A stretch of 19,258 nt of DNA. Origin: Chloroflexi bacterium RBG_16_72_14 (lineage in GTDB: Bacteria; Chloroflexota; Limnocylindria; Limnocylindrales; CSP1-4). The stretch covers positions 2,838 through 22,095 of the forward strand of contig MGOE01000031.1 of NCBI GenBank assembly GCA_001797035.1, in the 5' to 3' direction. Shown here one piece after another: positions 1 through 8,314 of this stretch (position 1 is the first letter of the stretch; each line of letters opens with the position of its first letter). The notes beneath the pieces were generated by a model that saw only the letters and a program-made list of their open reading frames with translations, searched no databases and had not been told where the DNA came from. The position numbers and the translations under genes are program-made.

Positions 1-2533
1 GGTCCGCGCCGCGGAGGCCCACGATGGCCTCGGTCTGCCCGGCGATCACCGACAGCCCGCCGGGCGCTCCCGCGATTCCGTGCAGCGCCTCGCGAGTCAG
101 GTGGCGCCGCAGCGGCCGGGCCCGCGCGAGGCGCTCGAGGGCCGGGCGGAGCGCCTCGAGCGCGTCGCCCAACGCCGGCTCAACGAACACGTCCAACGGC
201 AGCCAGGCCCGGGGCTCCGCCTTCGCATCGGCCCGCGCGTTGCGCACCGCGCGGACGAGCTCCACGAGCGCGCCAACCTCGGCCTCGGCCGTCGCGTCGC
301 GCTCCCCCACCCCGGGCCAGCGGGCGACGACCAGCAGCGCCGGGTCCGTGGCGCGGTGCGGCAGCACGCCCCACAGCTGCTCGGTGAGGAACGGCATCAC
401 CGGGTGGAGCAGGCGCAGGTACGTGTCCAGGGCCTCGACCAGGGTCCACCAGGTCGCCTCGCGCTCGCCGGCGGGCAGCCGCTCGTCCGCCAGGCGGACC
501 TTGGCCAGCTCGAGGCCCCAGTCGCAGTACTCGTTCCAGATCGCCTCGTACAGGAGCCGGCTCACCTCGCCGAATGCGTAGTCGGCGAGGGCCCGGTCCA
601 CGGCTGCGACCGTCCAGGCGGCCCGGGAACGCACCCACCGGTCGGCGGGCCCGAGCAGGGCAGCATCGGGCGTCTCGCGTGCCGCATCCGCGGCGATCGT
701 GGTTGGGCGCGCGCCCAGCACGAACCGGGTGGCATTCCAGAGCTTGTTGGCGAAGTTGCGGGCGTTCTCGACCTTCGTGCCGCCGAAGCGCTGGTCGTTG
801 CCGGGCGTCGTCCCGTGGACGAGGGCGAACCGGAGGGCGTCCGCGCCCATCTCGTCGATCATGCCCAGCGGATCGACGGTGTTGCCCTTCGTCTTCGACA
901 TCTTCGTGCCGTAGGGGTCGCGGATGAGGCCCGACAGGTAGACCGTGTGGAACGGGATGTCGCCGGCGAGCTCGATGCCCAGCATCATCATCCGGGCGAC
1001 CCAGAAGAACAGAATGTCGTAGCCCGTCTCCATCACCGAACCCGGGTAGAAGCGGCGCAGGTCGTCGGTCTGGTCCGGCCAGCCCAGGGTGGAGAACGGC
1101 CACAGCCCGGAGCTGAACCAGGTGTCGAAGATGTCCGGGTCCTGCTCGAGGTCCGTGGCCGACCGGCCGCAGCTCTCGCAGGCGGGCGGGCCGCCGGGCT
1201 CCGCGCTGACCGTGGCGTGGCCTTCCGGGCAGTACCAGGCCGGGATCCGGTGGCCCCACCACAGCTGGCGCGACACGTTCCAGTCGCGGATATTGGTCAT
1301 CCAGTGCTCCCAGACCTTCTCGAACCGCGCCGGGAGGATCACGGTGCGACCGGACCGGGTGGCGTCGAGGGCGGCCTCGGCCATGGGGCCTGTGCGCACG
1401 AACCACTGGGTCTTGAGGCGCGGCTCCACGACGTCGTCGCTGCGCTGGCAGCGCCCGATGACCATCTCATGGGGGTGATCGCCCGCGAGGTCGCCGCGCG
1501 CGGCGAGGTCCGCCACGATCGCCTTGCGGGCGTCGTAGCGGTCCAGGCCGTCATAGGCCGTGCCCGTGCCGGCGACCCGGGCCGCGTCGTCGAGGATGCT
1601 CGGCATGGCCAGGCCGTGGCGGCGGCCGGTCTCGTTGTCGTCGTGGTCGTGGGCCGGCGTGATCTTCACCGCGCCGGTGCCGAAGGCGGGGTCCACGACC
1701 GGGTCCGCGATCACCGGGACGTCGCGCTCGACGAACGGGATCCGGACGCGGCGCCCGACCAGCGACGCGTAGCGCGCGTCCTCCGGGTGCACGGCGACGG
1801 CGGTGTCGCCCAGGATCGTCTCGGGGCGCGTGGTGGCGACCGTGACCGTGGCGGCGGGGTCCGGCGTGCCCGTCGACTCGTCCAGCAGGTGGTACCGGAC
1901 CCGCCAGATCGTGCCGGTCTCCGGGGTCGGGATCACCTCGAGGTCGCTGACGCTGGTCCGGCAGCCCGGGCACCAGTTGATGAGCGCCTCGGCGCGGTAG
2001 GCGAGCCCCTTGCGGTACAGGCGCAGGAACGACTCGCGCACGGCCCGCGCCGACACCTCGTCCATCGTGAACCGCAGCCGGCCCCAGTCGCAGCTGCCGC
2101 CCACCCGGCGCTGCTGGATCAGGATGACCTCGCGGGTCTCCGCCACGAACGCCCGCATCCGCTCGAGGTAGCGCTCGCGGCCGAGCGTCGCGCGGCTCTC
2201 GCCCTCGCGGGCCAGGATCCCGTCGAGGACGAACTGGGCGGCGATGCTCGCGTGGTCGAGCCCGGGAAGGTACAGCGTGGGGCGGCCCAGCATCCGGGCG
2301 TGGCGGATCATCAGGTCCTCGACGGTCGTCCGCTGCGCGTGGCCGAGGTGGAGGCTGCCGGTGACGTTGGGCGGCGGCTGGATGATCACGAACGGCGGCA
2401 GCGCCCAGTCCGCGGTCGAGCCGGCGCCGTCGGGGGCGAACACGTCAGCCGCCAGCCAGCGCTCGTAGATCGCGTGCTCGAACTCGGCCGGCACGTAGGC
2501 CTTCGCGAGCTCCTCGGTCCGCTGCGTCGTCAT
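1..2533 (-). CDS. valS: Valyl-tRNA synthetase (partial, C-terminus beyond the window)
   Basis: Cytoplasmic class I synthetase that charges tRNA-Val with valine using ATP. The ATG at 2533-2531 opens a frame that runs uninterrupted to the left edge, giving 844 residues; the family usually has about 850-900, so only the C-terminal coiled-coil arm appears to be missing. The class I HIGH motif is HLGH at residues 62-65 inside PPPNVTGSLHLGHA. The KMSKS loop is KMSKT at residues 544-548 (about 904-890). The CP1 editing domain is recognisable by TTRPETILGDTAVAVHP. A zinc-type CPGC and a CESC pair are also present. No strong Shine-Dalgarno precedes the ATG. The gene lies directly behind a T-box leader, so its transcription should respond to uncharged tRNA-Val. 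The long open frame on the opposite strand is a shadow of GC-rich codon use. Confidence 0.97.
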   Translation of the reverse strand, partial: MTTQRTEELAKAYVPAEFEHAIYERWLAADVFAPDGAGSTADWALPPFVIIQPPPNVTGSLHLGHAQRTTVEDLMIRHARMLGRPTLYLPGLDHASIAAQFVLDGILAREGESRATLGRERYLERMRAFVAETREVILIQQRRVGGSCDWGRLRFTMDEVSARAVRESFLRLYRKGLAYRAEALINWCPGCRTSVSDLEVIPTPETGTIWRVRYHLLDESTGTPDPAATVTVATTRPETILGDTAVAVHPEDARYASLVGRRVRIPFVERDVPVIADPVVDPAFGTGAVKITPAHDHDDNETGRRHGLAMPSILDDAARVAGTGTAYDGLDRYDARKAIVADLAARGDLAGDHPHEMVIGRCQRSDDVVEPRLKTQWFVRTGPMAEAALDATRSGRTVILPARFEKVWEHWMTNIRDWNVSRQLWWGHRIPAWYCPEGHATVSAEPGGPPACESCGRSATDLEQDPDIFDTWFSSGLWPFSTLGWPDQTDDLRRFYPGSVMETGYDILFFWVARMMMLGIELAGDIPFHTVYLSGLIRDPYGTKMSKTKGNTVDPLGMIDEMGADALRFALVHGTTPGNDQRFGGTKVENARNFANKLWNATRFVLGARPTTIAADAARETPDAALLGPADRWVRSRAAWTVAAVDRALADYAFGEVSRLLYEAIWNEYCDWGLELAKVRLADERLPAGEREATWWTLVEALDTYLRLLHPVMPFLTEQLWGVLPHRATDPALLVVARWPGVGERDATAEAEVGALVELVRAVRNARADAKAEPRAWLPLDVFVEPALGDALEALRPALERLARARPLRRHLTREALHGIAGAPGGLSVIAGQTEAIVGLRGAD

Positions 2534-2577
2534 CGTCGGCTCCCGGCGCTCCCGGCTGGCCGGGCCCTGGCGGGCCC

Positions 2578-2822
2578 GGCAAACGAAACGCCCCGCTCGT
2601 CCAGCGGACGAACGGGGTCGTGGTACCACCTGCTGGTTCTGCGGCCGGGGTTCGCGGCTCATCGCCGCGGACCTTCGGTCCGGCCACGCTCTCGGCACGC
2701 TATCGGGCGCCAGGCGCACGGCTCGCGAGCGACCTTCGGACCCGCCGTGCCCGCGCGGCTCGCACCGTCCCGCGCTCGCTGTGGGCCGTGTCGGACCTAC
2801 TCCTCTCGGTCGTCGCCGTGAG
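2578..2822 (-). ncRNA. T-box riboswitch leader of valS
   Basis: The leader carries the T-box landmarks in order. A basal stem I pairs CACGGC (2820-2815) with GCCGTG (2722-2717). Next come a kink-turn-like internal loop (GACGAC opposite CGA) and a second helix, CGAG (2808-2805) with CTCG (2729-2726). The specifier loop has AGTA (2801-2798) on one side and GAAGGTCG on the other, exposing GTC, a valine codon, at 2733-2731. The apical motif GGTGCGAGCC is at 2766-2757. Two hairpins follow (2681-2669 and 2669-2653), then the T-box sequence GGTGGTACC (2630-2622), then a terminator. The TGGT bulge would pair with the ACCA end of tRNA-Val. Known mechanism: uncharged tRNA stabilises the antiterminator. 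The pairings were drawn by eye and not folded computationally. Confidence 0.9.
2579..2617 (-). terminator. T-box regulated intrinsic terminator upstream of valS
   Basis: A 12-bp stem, CCCCGTTCGTCC with GGACGAGCGGGG (2617-2606 and 2602-2591), closes a 3-nt loop and is followed by CGTTTCGTTT. It contains one G-T wobble. It lies just 3' of the T-box sequence, whose antiterminator would use part of the left arm, so readthrough into valS should depend on tRNA-Val charging. The tail is an interrupted T run. Confidence 0.82.
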
Positions 2823-3375
2823 GGCCGGAGTGTAGCACGCTGGAATCGGAGATCCGCTCCGTCGCCGCGGCGTAGATCGAGCCCAGGAAGCGGCTCGGGA
2901 TGCGGTGCAGGAGGCGTGGCGACGCAAAGCCGCCGAGCGGCGCCATCGTCCGCCAGCGGGCGAACGAGATGGGGTGCGGGACCCAGGGGTTGCCGCGGTC
3001 CGCGTCGTACTCGACCACGACCAGGCGGCCGCCGGGCCGCAGCACCCGGTGGATCGCGCGGAGCACGGGCACAGGGTCGCGGACGAAGTGGAGGCTGTTG
3101 GCGGCGAGCACGCCCTCGAACGGCCCCGGCGGCAGGCCGCGGGTGAAGTCGCCGGTGAACGTGGCCACTCGCGTCGCCGGGAAGCGAGCGGCCAGGCGCG
3201 CGGCCAGGGCGGTGAGCGCCCGCCGATCGAGGTCGAGGGCGGTGATCGCGCCGCCGCCGAGCACGTCCGCGAGGGCGAGCGTGAACGCTCCATCGCCCGC
3301 GCCCAGCTCCAGCCACTGCGGGCCGGCCCCTTCGGCACCGCCGCGGATCAGGGCGACGTGGTCTCCGTGGTCCAT
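2797..3375 (-). CDS. Class I SAM-dependent methyltransferase
   Basis: This 192-residue protein has the Rossmann methyltransferase pattern. Motif I is LELGAGDGAF (residues 22-31). Motif II, an acidic turn DLD, is at 48-50. A motif IV-like stretch with AANSLHFV is at about 91-98. LRPGGRLVVVEY is at 112-123. It therefore probably binds S-adenosylmethionine as a UbiE/Methyltransf_11-type enzyme; the substrate cannot be read from sequence. I chose the ATG at 3375 because homologous enzymes commonly begin shortly before motif I with a D-H-V-A-L type segment; the frame stays open further upstream without support. The Shine-Dalgarno is weak. The stop at 2799-2797 lies within the valS T-box stem I region, so the last eight or so codons double as leader DNA for the next gene. 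Confidence 0.8.
   Translation of the reverse strand: MDHGDHVALIRGGAEGAGPQWLELGAGDGAFTLALADVLGGGAITALDLDRRALTALAARLAARFPATRVATFTGDFTRGLPPGPFEGVLAANSLHFVRDPVPVLRAIHRVLRPGGRLVVVEYDADRGNPWVPHPISFARWRTMAPLGGFASPRLLHRIPSRFLGSIYAAATERISDSSVLHSGPHGDDREE
2829..2837 (-). promoter_or_regulatory. Extended -10 promoter of the valS leader
   Basis: TGCTACACT reads as an extended -10 element (TGn then TACACT at 2834-2829) on the minus strand. Transcription would start about 7-9 nt downstream, at 2822-2820, exactly where stem I of the T-box begins. No good -35 hexamer is seen, as is common for extended -10 promoters. The element lies inside the coding region of the methyltransferase gene. Confidence 0.55.
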
Positions 3376-3554
3376 GGCCCCATCTTCGCAGCGCGGCTCG
3401 ACATCCGGGGCCGGTGCCGCCCTGCCGCACGGCGGCCGCGTCTGAATGTCTCGCGTTCTGGGCGCTGCTCTTCGCCAGGCCCCGGGTCCGGCGGCCGGCC
3501 TCGTCGGTCGCTCGCGGGCGCTGACGCGCCGTCCGTCGCCGGCAGACCCCCAGG

Positions 3555-4307
3555 TCATCGGTGGCGGCGCCATGCGAACAGGCGCGTGCCGTCCACGCTC
3601 GCCCAGACGAGGCCGGGCTCGGATGGGGGTGGCGCCTGCGTCGTGAGCGCCGTCAGCCATGCCTGGCTGCTGCCCGGGAACCGCGCGGCGAACACCTCCG
3701 GGTACCGCGCCACGAGGGCACGGTTGCGCGCCGTCGCACGCACCACCCAGACGCTGCCGACGCGGTGGTCCCGCTCGCCCCAGCGTGTCGCCGCCATCGC
3801 CTCGGCCTCCGACGCCTTGCGCGCCGAGGATCTGGCGGCCGCACCGACGTCGCCGATCGAGTTCCAGCATTCGACGACGGCAAGCCTGCGGCGTGCGTCG
3901 TCCACCAGTGCCACATCGACACTCCGCCACGGCTCCGCCGGCTTCGTCGCGAGCTCCACCAGCCCGCGATAGCCGGCACCGCGCCCGAAACGCAGGACCA
4001 GCTCCTGGATGGCAAGGTGACCCGCATCCTCGGTCTCGCCGTCCACAGGCTGCTGCAGCCGCACGATCAGCGGCCGCCCGACCGCCAGCGCCATCCGCTG
4101 CCAGGCGTCCAGCGTGAGCCCACCGCCCCGCCCGCGCTCGAGTCGGCTCACGGACGCGCGGCTGACCCCGGCCTGCCCGCCCAGCGCCGCCTGCGTCAGC
4201 CTCCGGCGCCTTCGCGCCTCGCGCACCTCGGTGGCGAGGCGTGCGAGCTGCTCGGCGTTGCGGCGCGCGGCCGCGACCTCGAGTTCGGTGCGCTTGCGTC
4301 CTGCCAT
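3555..4307 (-). CDS. XRE-family helix-turn-helix protein with unassigned C-terminal domain
   Basis: This protein has 250 residues. Residues about 25-82 form a Cro/C1-type helix-turn-helix (EVREARRRRRLTQAALGGQAGVSRASVSRLERGR), so it probably binds DNA as a regulator or antitoxin-like protein. The segment from about 100 to 250 is not a family I can name. It contains VDVALVD (D131), then LAVVECW (E146), D153 and the basic RSSARK (159-164), spaced like a PD-(D/E)xK nuclease core but without the usual E-x-K lysine. Such C-terminal domains could sense a ligand, cut DNA or only dimerise. The ATG at 4307 is the only good start; no Shine-Dalgarno is obvious. It stands alone between clpX and the methyltransferase with no partner toxin visible. 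The HTH call is firm; any function is inference. Confidence 0.78.
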   Translation of the reverse strand: MAGRKRTELEVAAARRNAEQLARLATEVREARRRRRLTQAALGGQAGVSRASVSRLERGRGGGLTLDAWQRMALAVGRPLIVRLQQPVDGETEDAGHLAIQELVLRFGRGAGYRGLVELATKPAEPWRSVDVALVDDARRRLAVVECWNSIGDVGAAARSSARKASEAEAMAATRWGERDHRVGSVWVVRATARNRALVARYPEVFAARFPGSSQAWLTALTTQAPPPSEPGLVWASVDGTRLFAWRRHR

Positions 4308-4591
4308 GACGCCGTCATGTTCATCTGGCGGACTTACCCGGCACTTGGCGCGTCGTGCAAGCGCCACCAGGGGTCCTTGGGGCGTCGAATGCCTCTGGCA
4401 TGTGCACGACGCGGTCCAAGGTGGTCCTGCGCGCTGGTTGTGGGTCCCTAACCCCGGATATGCACATGAGGGACGCACGGAGTCGAACATGGCGACCTTG
4501 CGGCGCGAGCGGGGCGGGGGCGCCGGGACAAACGCGAGCTGGGTCTTCGCAGTCGCGTTCGTCCTCGCGGCGCCCGGGGCCGCGAGGAACG
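4308..4591. other. Intergenic region between clpX and the XRE gene
   Basis: No coding frame here has both a credible start and a family resemblance. It holds a 9-bp hairpin at 4563-4587 just after the clpX stop, without a T tract. It also has a short palindrome (ATGCC-TCT-GGCAT, 4389-4401) and an inverted 8-nt pair, CATGTGCA at 4399-4406 and TGCACATG at 4461-4468. A poor -35/-10 pair on the minus strand (TTGCAC at 4360-4355, GTAAGT at 4337-4332) could serve the XRE gene. None of these is strong alone. Confidence 0.4.
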
Positions 4592-5905
<1,314 letters not shown>

Positions 5906-5917
5906 GTCGTCCCCTGC

Positions 5918-6598
5918 CTAGCGGTCCGCCGTCCCGGGCTCGGCGGACGACGAGCCCTTCCGGCTGCCACCCTCGCCGCCGACCAGGCCTGCGTCGTGCG
6001 CCTGCGCGATCAGCGAGTCGCCGGTGAGGGTGTAGACCGCGTCGATGATGCCATAGTCCTTGGCCTGGTCGGGACCCATGAAATAGTCCCGATCGGTGTC
6101 ACGGACGACCTTCTCGAGCGGCTGCCCGGTGTGGCGGGCCAGGATCTCGTGGTTGACCTGGACCAGGTACTCCCACTCCTTCATCTGGATCACCGCGTCG
6201 GGCGCGTTGCCCCGGAAGCCGCCCGAGCCCTGGTGGATCATGATCCGGCTGTGGGGTAGGGCGTAGCGCTTGCCCTTCGCGCCAGCGGCCAGCAGGACGG
6301 CCGCCTGCGACGCCGCCATGCCGATGCAGATGGTGCTGACGGGGGCCCGCAGGTACTGCATCGTGTCGTAGATCGCGAGCCCGCTGGTCACGACGCCGCC
6401 GGGCGAGTTGACGTACAGGCTGATGTCCTTCTCGGGGTCCTCGGACTCGAGGAACAGGAGCTGCGCGATGACGAGGTTGGCGAGGTGGTCGTCGATCGCG
6501 TCGCCCAGGAAGATGATCCGCTCCCGGAGCAGGCGCGAATAGATGTCGTACGCGCGCTCCCCGCGGCTGGTGGACTCGATGACCATCGGCACGAGCAT
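5918..6598 (-). CDS. clpP: ATP-dependent Clp protease proteolytic subunit ClpP
   Basis: Self-compartmentalised serine peptidase that degrades proteins fed by ClpX. It has 226 residues from MLVPMVIESTSRGERAYDIY onward. The triad is complete: S97 in GMAASQAA, H122 in RIMIHQ and D171 in DTDRDYF. The start chosen is the ATG at 6598, because AGGGGAG lies about eight bases upstream and the protein then begins at the conserved LVPMVIE segment. An upstream in-frame ATG at 6634 overlaps the tig stop as TGATG and would add 12 residues, possibly a propeptide-like extension. The tail after the conserved DYGIIDAV (about 40 residues, Gly/Ser-rich) is longer than in E. coli. It is the middle gene of the tig-clpP-clpX operon. 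Confidence 0.97.
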   Translation of the reverse strand: MLVPMVIESTSRGERAYDIYSRLLRERIIFLGDAIDDHLANLVIAQLLFLESEDPEKDISLYVNSPGGVVTSGLAIYDTMQYLRAPVSTICIGMAASQAAVLLAAGAKGKRYALPHSRIMIHQGSGGFRGNAPDAVIQMKEWEYLVQVNHEILARHTGQPLEKVVRDTDRDYFMGPDQAKDYGIIDAVYTLTGDSLIAQAHDAGLVGGEGGSRKGSSSAEPGTADR

Positions 6599-6633
6599 CG
6601 TTGGTCTCCCCTGCGTTCGGTCCGTCGCCCTCA

Positions 6634-8055
6634 TCAGGTGGCGGGTACGGTCTCGGCTCCCGGGATGATGCCCGGGTCGGTGGCATCGATGGCGGCGGCT
6701 GCCTCCGCCTGCGGGGCATCGACGGCCGACGGGGCGTCGTCCTCGAGGTGCGGCAGTGCCGGGTAGTCGGGGTTGGCGGCAAGCCAGCGGTCCACGAGCC
6801 CTTCGACGACCCGGGTCCGCCGCAGCGAGCTGCGGATGAAGTTGCGGCCGCGCTCGGACTCGAAGTAGCGGATCGTCTTCGGATCCTGGTAGCGCCGACG
6901 GGCGCGGTCGATCTCGGCCTCGACGTCCGCCTCGGGCACCTCGATCCCCTCGGCCTCGGCGATCCTGCTGAGTACCAGCAGCACCTTCGTGCGCTGCTCG
7001 GCTCGGGGGCGGAACTCCGCGTGGAGGTGCGCCTCGGACTTATCGGTTGCCTTGAGGTAGGCGGGCTCCGCGATCCCCTGGCGTGCGAGCGTCGAGCGGA
7101 ACTCGTCGTGCATGACCTCGACCTCCTGGTCGATCAGCACGTCCGGCAGCTCGAGCGTCGCGTTGGCGACGGCGTAGTCGATGATCCGGTCCGAGAACTC
7201 GTGGCGGGCGCGGTCCAGCGCGTTCCGGCGCAGGCGTTCGCCCACCTCCGCCTTGAGCTTGGCGAGGTCCGCGTAGTCGCCCATGTTCCGCGCGAAGTCA
7301 TCGTCCGCCTCGGGCAGCACCTTCTCGCGCAGCTCCTTGAGGTCGACCGCGAAGTGCGCCTGCTGGCCGGCGAGGCTCTCCTCCGGGTAGTCGTCAGGGA
7401 ACGTGATGTCGAACTCGGCGGACTCGCCGGGCCTGAGGCCCACGAGGTTAGCCTCGAACCCCGGGATCAGGCGCTCCTCGCCCAGGATCAGCGGCATCCG
7501 CTCGGTCGTGCCGCCGTCGAACGGCACGCCGTCCCTCGTGCCGGCGAAGCCGATGATCGCCCAGTCGCCGTCCCGCGCCCCGCGGTCCTCGACGGCCGCC
7601 AGCGTCGCGTTCTGGTCGCGCAGCTCCTCGACCACCTTGTCGACCTTGGCATCGTCGACCGTCTCGATCTCGGGCGTGAAGTTGAAGCTCGCGTAGTCGC
7701 CCAGCGCCACCTCGGGCCGGACCTGGACCGTGGCCTTGAACACGAGGGGCTTGCCCTCCTCGGCCTGGACGACCTCCACGTCCGCATTCGTCAGCGGCAG
7801 GATCCCCTGCTCGCGGAGCGCCTCGCGGTAGGCATCCTGCACGAGGTGGTCCACGGCCTCGTCCAGCACGGCGCCGGGGCCCAGGACGCGCTCCAGGATC
7901 GGGCGCGGGGCCTTGCCCGGGCGGAAGCCGGCAACGCGGGTGCGACGGGACAGGCGGCCGGTGGCGTCGCGGACGGCGCGATCCAGCCGGTCGGCGGGGA
8001 CCTCGATCTCGAGGAGGACGGAGCTCTTGGGGGCAGGGGTGGCGGTCACATTCAT
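6634..8055 (-). CDS. tig: Trigger factor, ribosome-associated chaperone and peptidyl-prolyl isomerase
   Basis: Binds ribosomal protein L23 at the exit tunnel and holds emerging chains. It has 473 residues (432 in E. coli). The N-terminal domain carries the ribosome-docking signature GFRPGKAP at 43-50. The FKBP-type domain runs from about residue 165 to 245, with DGDWAIIGFAGTRDGVPFDG and LIPGFEANLVGLRPGE. A helical C-terminal chaperone domain follows. An Ala/Pro/Asp-rich tail of about 40 residues extends beyond it. The ATG at 8055 has no Shine-Dalgarno, and a -10 box lies only nine bases before it, so the message is probably leaderless. It is first in the operon with clpP and clpX, the usual bacterial order. 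Confidence 0.96.
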   Translation of the reverse strand: MNVTATPAPKSSVLLEIEVPADRLDRAVRDATGRLSRRTRVAGFRPGKAPRPILERVLGPGAVLDEAVDHLVQDAYREALREQGILPLTNADVEVVQAEEGKPLVFKATVQVRPEVALGDYASFNFTPEIETVDDAKVDKVVEELRDQNATLAAVEDRGARDGDWAIIGFAGTRDGVPFDGGTTERMPLILGEERLIPGFEANLVGLRPGESAEFDITFPDDYPEESLAGQQAHFAVDLKELREKVLPEADDDFARNMGDYADLAKLKAEVGERLRRNALDRARHEFSDRIIDYAVANATLELPDVLIDQEVEVMHDEFRSTLARQGIAEPAYLKATDKSEAHLHAEFRPRAEQRTKVLLVLSRIAEAEGIEVPEADVEAEIDRARRRYQDPKTIRYFESERGRNFIRSSLRRTRVVEGLVDRWLAANPDYPALPHLEDDAPSAVDAPQAEAAAAIDATDPGIIPGAETVPAT

Positions 8056-8064
8056 CGCCGGCCG

Positions 8065-8070
8065 AGTATA
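8065..8070 (-). promoter_or_regulatory. tig: Probable -10 box for a leaderless tig-clpP-clpX transcript
   Basis: TATACT on the minus strand matches the -10 consensus at five of six positions. It ends nine bases before the tig ATG, so the expected transcript starts within zero to three bases of the start codon. No -35 hexamer is convincing. The box in front of the neighbouring tRNA gene has nearly the same spacing to its RNA. Confidence 0.6.
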
Positions 8071-8147
8071 GGGTGGGTTGCCGGGCGGGGCGGGAGGGGT
8101 GCGGTGGCCCGGTGCCGGGGCTCGGGCGCCGCTCCGCGACGGGCCGG

Positions 8148-8153
8148 TAGACT
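8148..8153 (+). promoter_or_regulatory. Probable -10 box of tRNA-Leu
   Basis: TAGACT ends eight bases before the first base of the mature tRNA. The upstream -35 region is purely GC-rich with no consensus match. Transcription would begin at or just before the mature 5' end. Confidence 0.45.
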
Positions 8154-8161
8154 GGCCGCAC

Positions 8162-8249
8162 GGGCGAGTGGCGGAATGGCAGACGCGCCGGCCTTAGGAG
8201 CCGGTGTCCCGTGAGGGACGTGTCGGTTCGAGTCCGACCTCGCCTACCA
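8162..8249 (+). tRNA. tRNA-Leu (anticodon UAG)
   Basis: A complete class II tRNA of 88 bases. The acceptor GGGCGAG pairs with CTCGCCT (terminal G-T wobble). The D-arm region is GTGGCGGAATGGCAGAC. The anticodon stem CCGGC/GCCGG (8188-8192, 8200-8204) closes the loop CTTAGGA with anticodon TAG at 8195-8197. A long variable arm (TCCCGTGAGGGA) is typical of tRNA-Leu. The T arm has GTCGG-TTCGAGT-CCGAC. The discriminator is A and CCA is encoded. It reads CUA and other CUN leucine codons. Confidence 0.96.
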
Positions 8250-8271
8250 GCTCGGTCGCCTCGCCTACCAG
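8238..8271 (+). repeat. Direct repeat of the tRNA-Leu 3' end
   Basis: The 13 bases CCTCGCCTACCAG at 8238-8250, covering the acceptor 3' strand and CCA of the tRNA, recur exactly at 8259-8271, 21 bases downstream. Such duplications can mark a tRNA-targeted attachment site, but nothing is carried between the copies and no integrase gene is in the window. Confidence 0.6.
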
Positions 8272-8314
8272 CAGCGGCGTTGGCGGCGAGCCGCAGAGTG
8301 CCTGGCGACCGGCG

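Noticed and set aside
80..2821. A 913-codon open frame on the plus strand opposite valS
   Set aside because: It is antisense to an unmistakable valyl-tRNA synthetase and its leader, is rich in Arg/Ala/Gly/Pro/Val as expected for a GC-rich shadow frame, and has no family resemblance.
4478..4500. A T-loop-like GTTCGACTCC on the minus strand suggesting a tRNA
   Set aside because: The flanking arms do not pair as a T stem, and no acceptor or anticodon arm is found upstream.
4563..4587. Hairpin after clpX considered as an intrinsic terminator
   Set aside because: The 9-bp stem is good but is followed by mixed GC sequence on both strands, not a T tract, so termination is unsupported.
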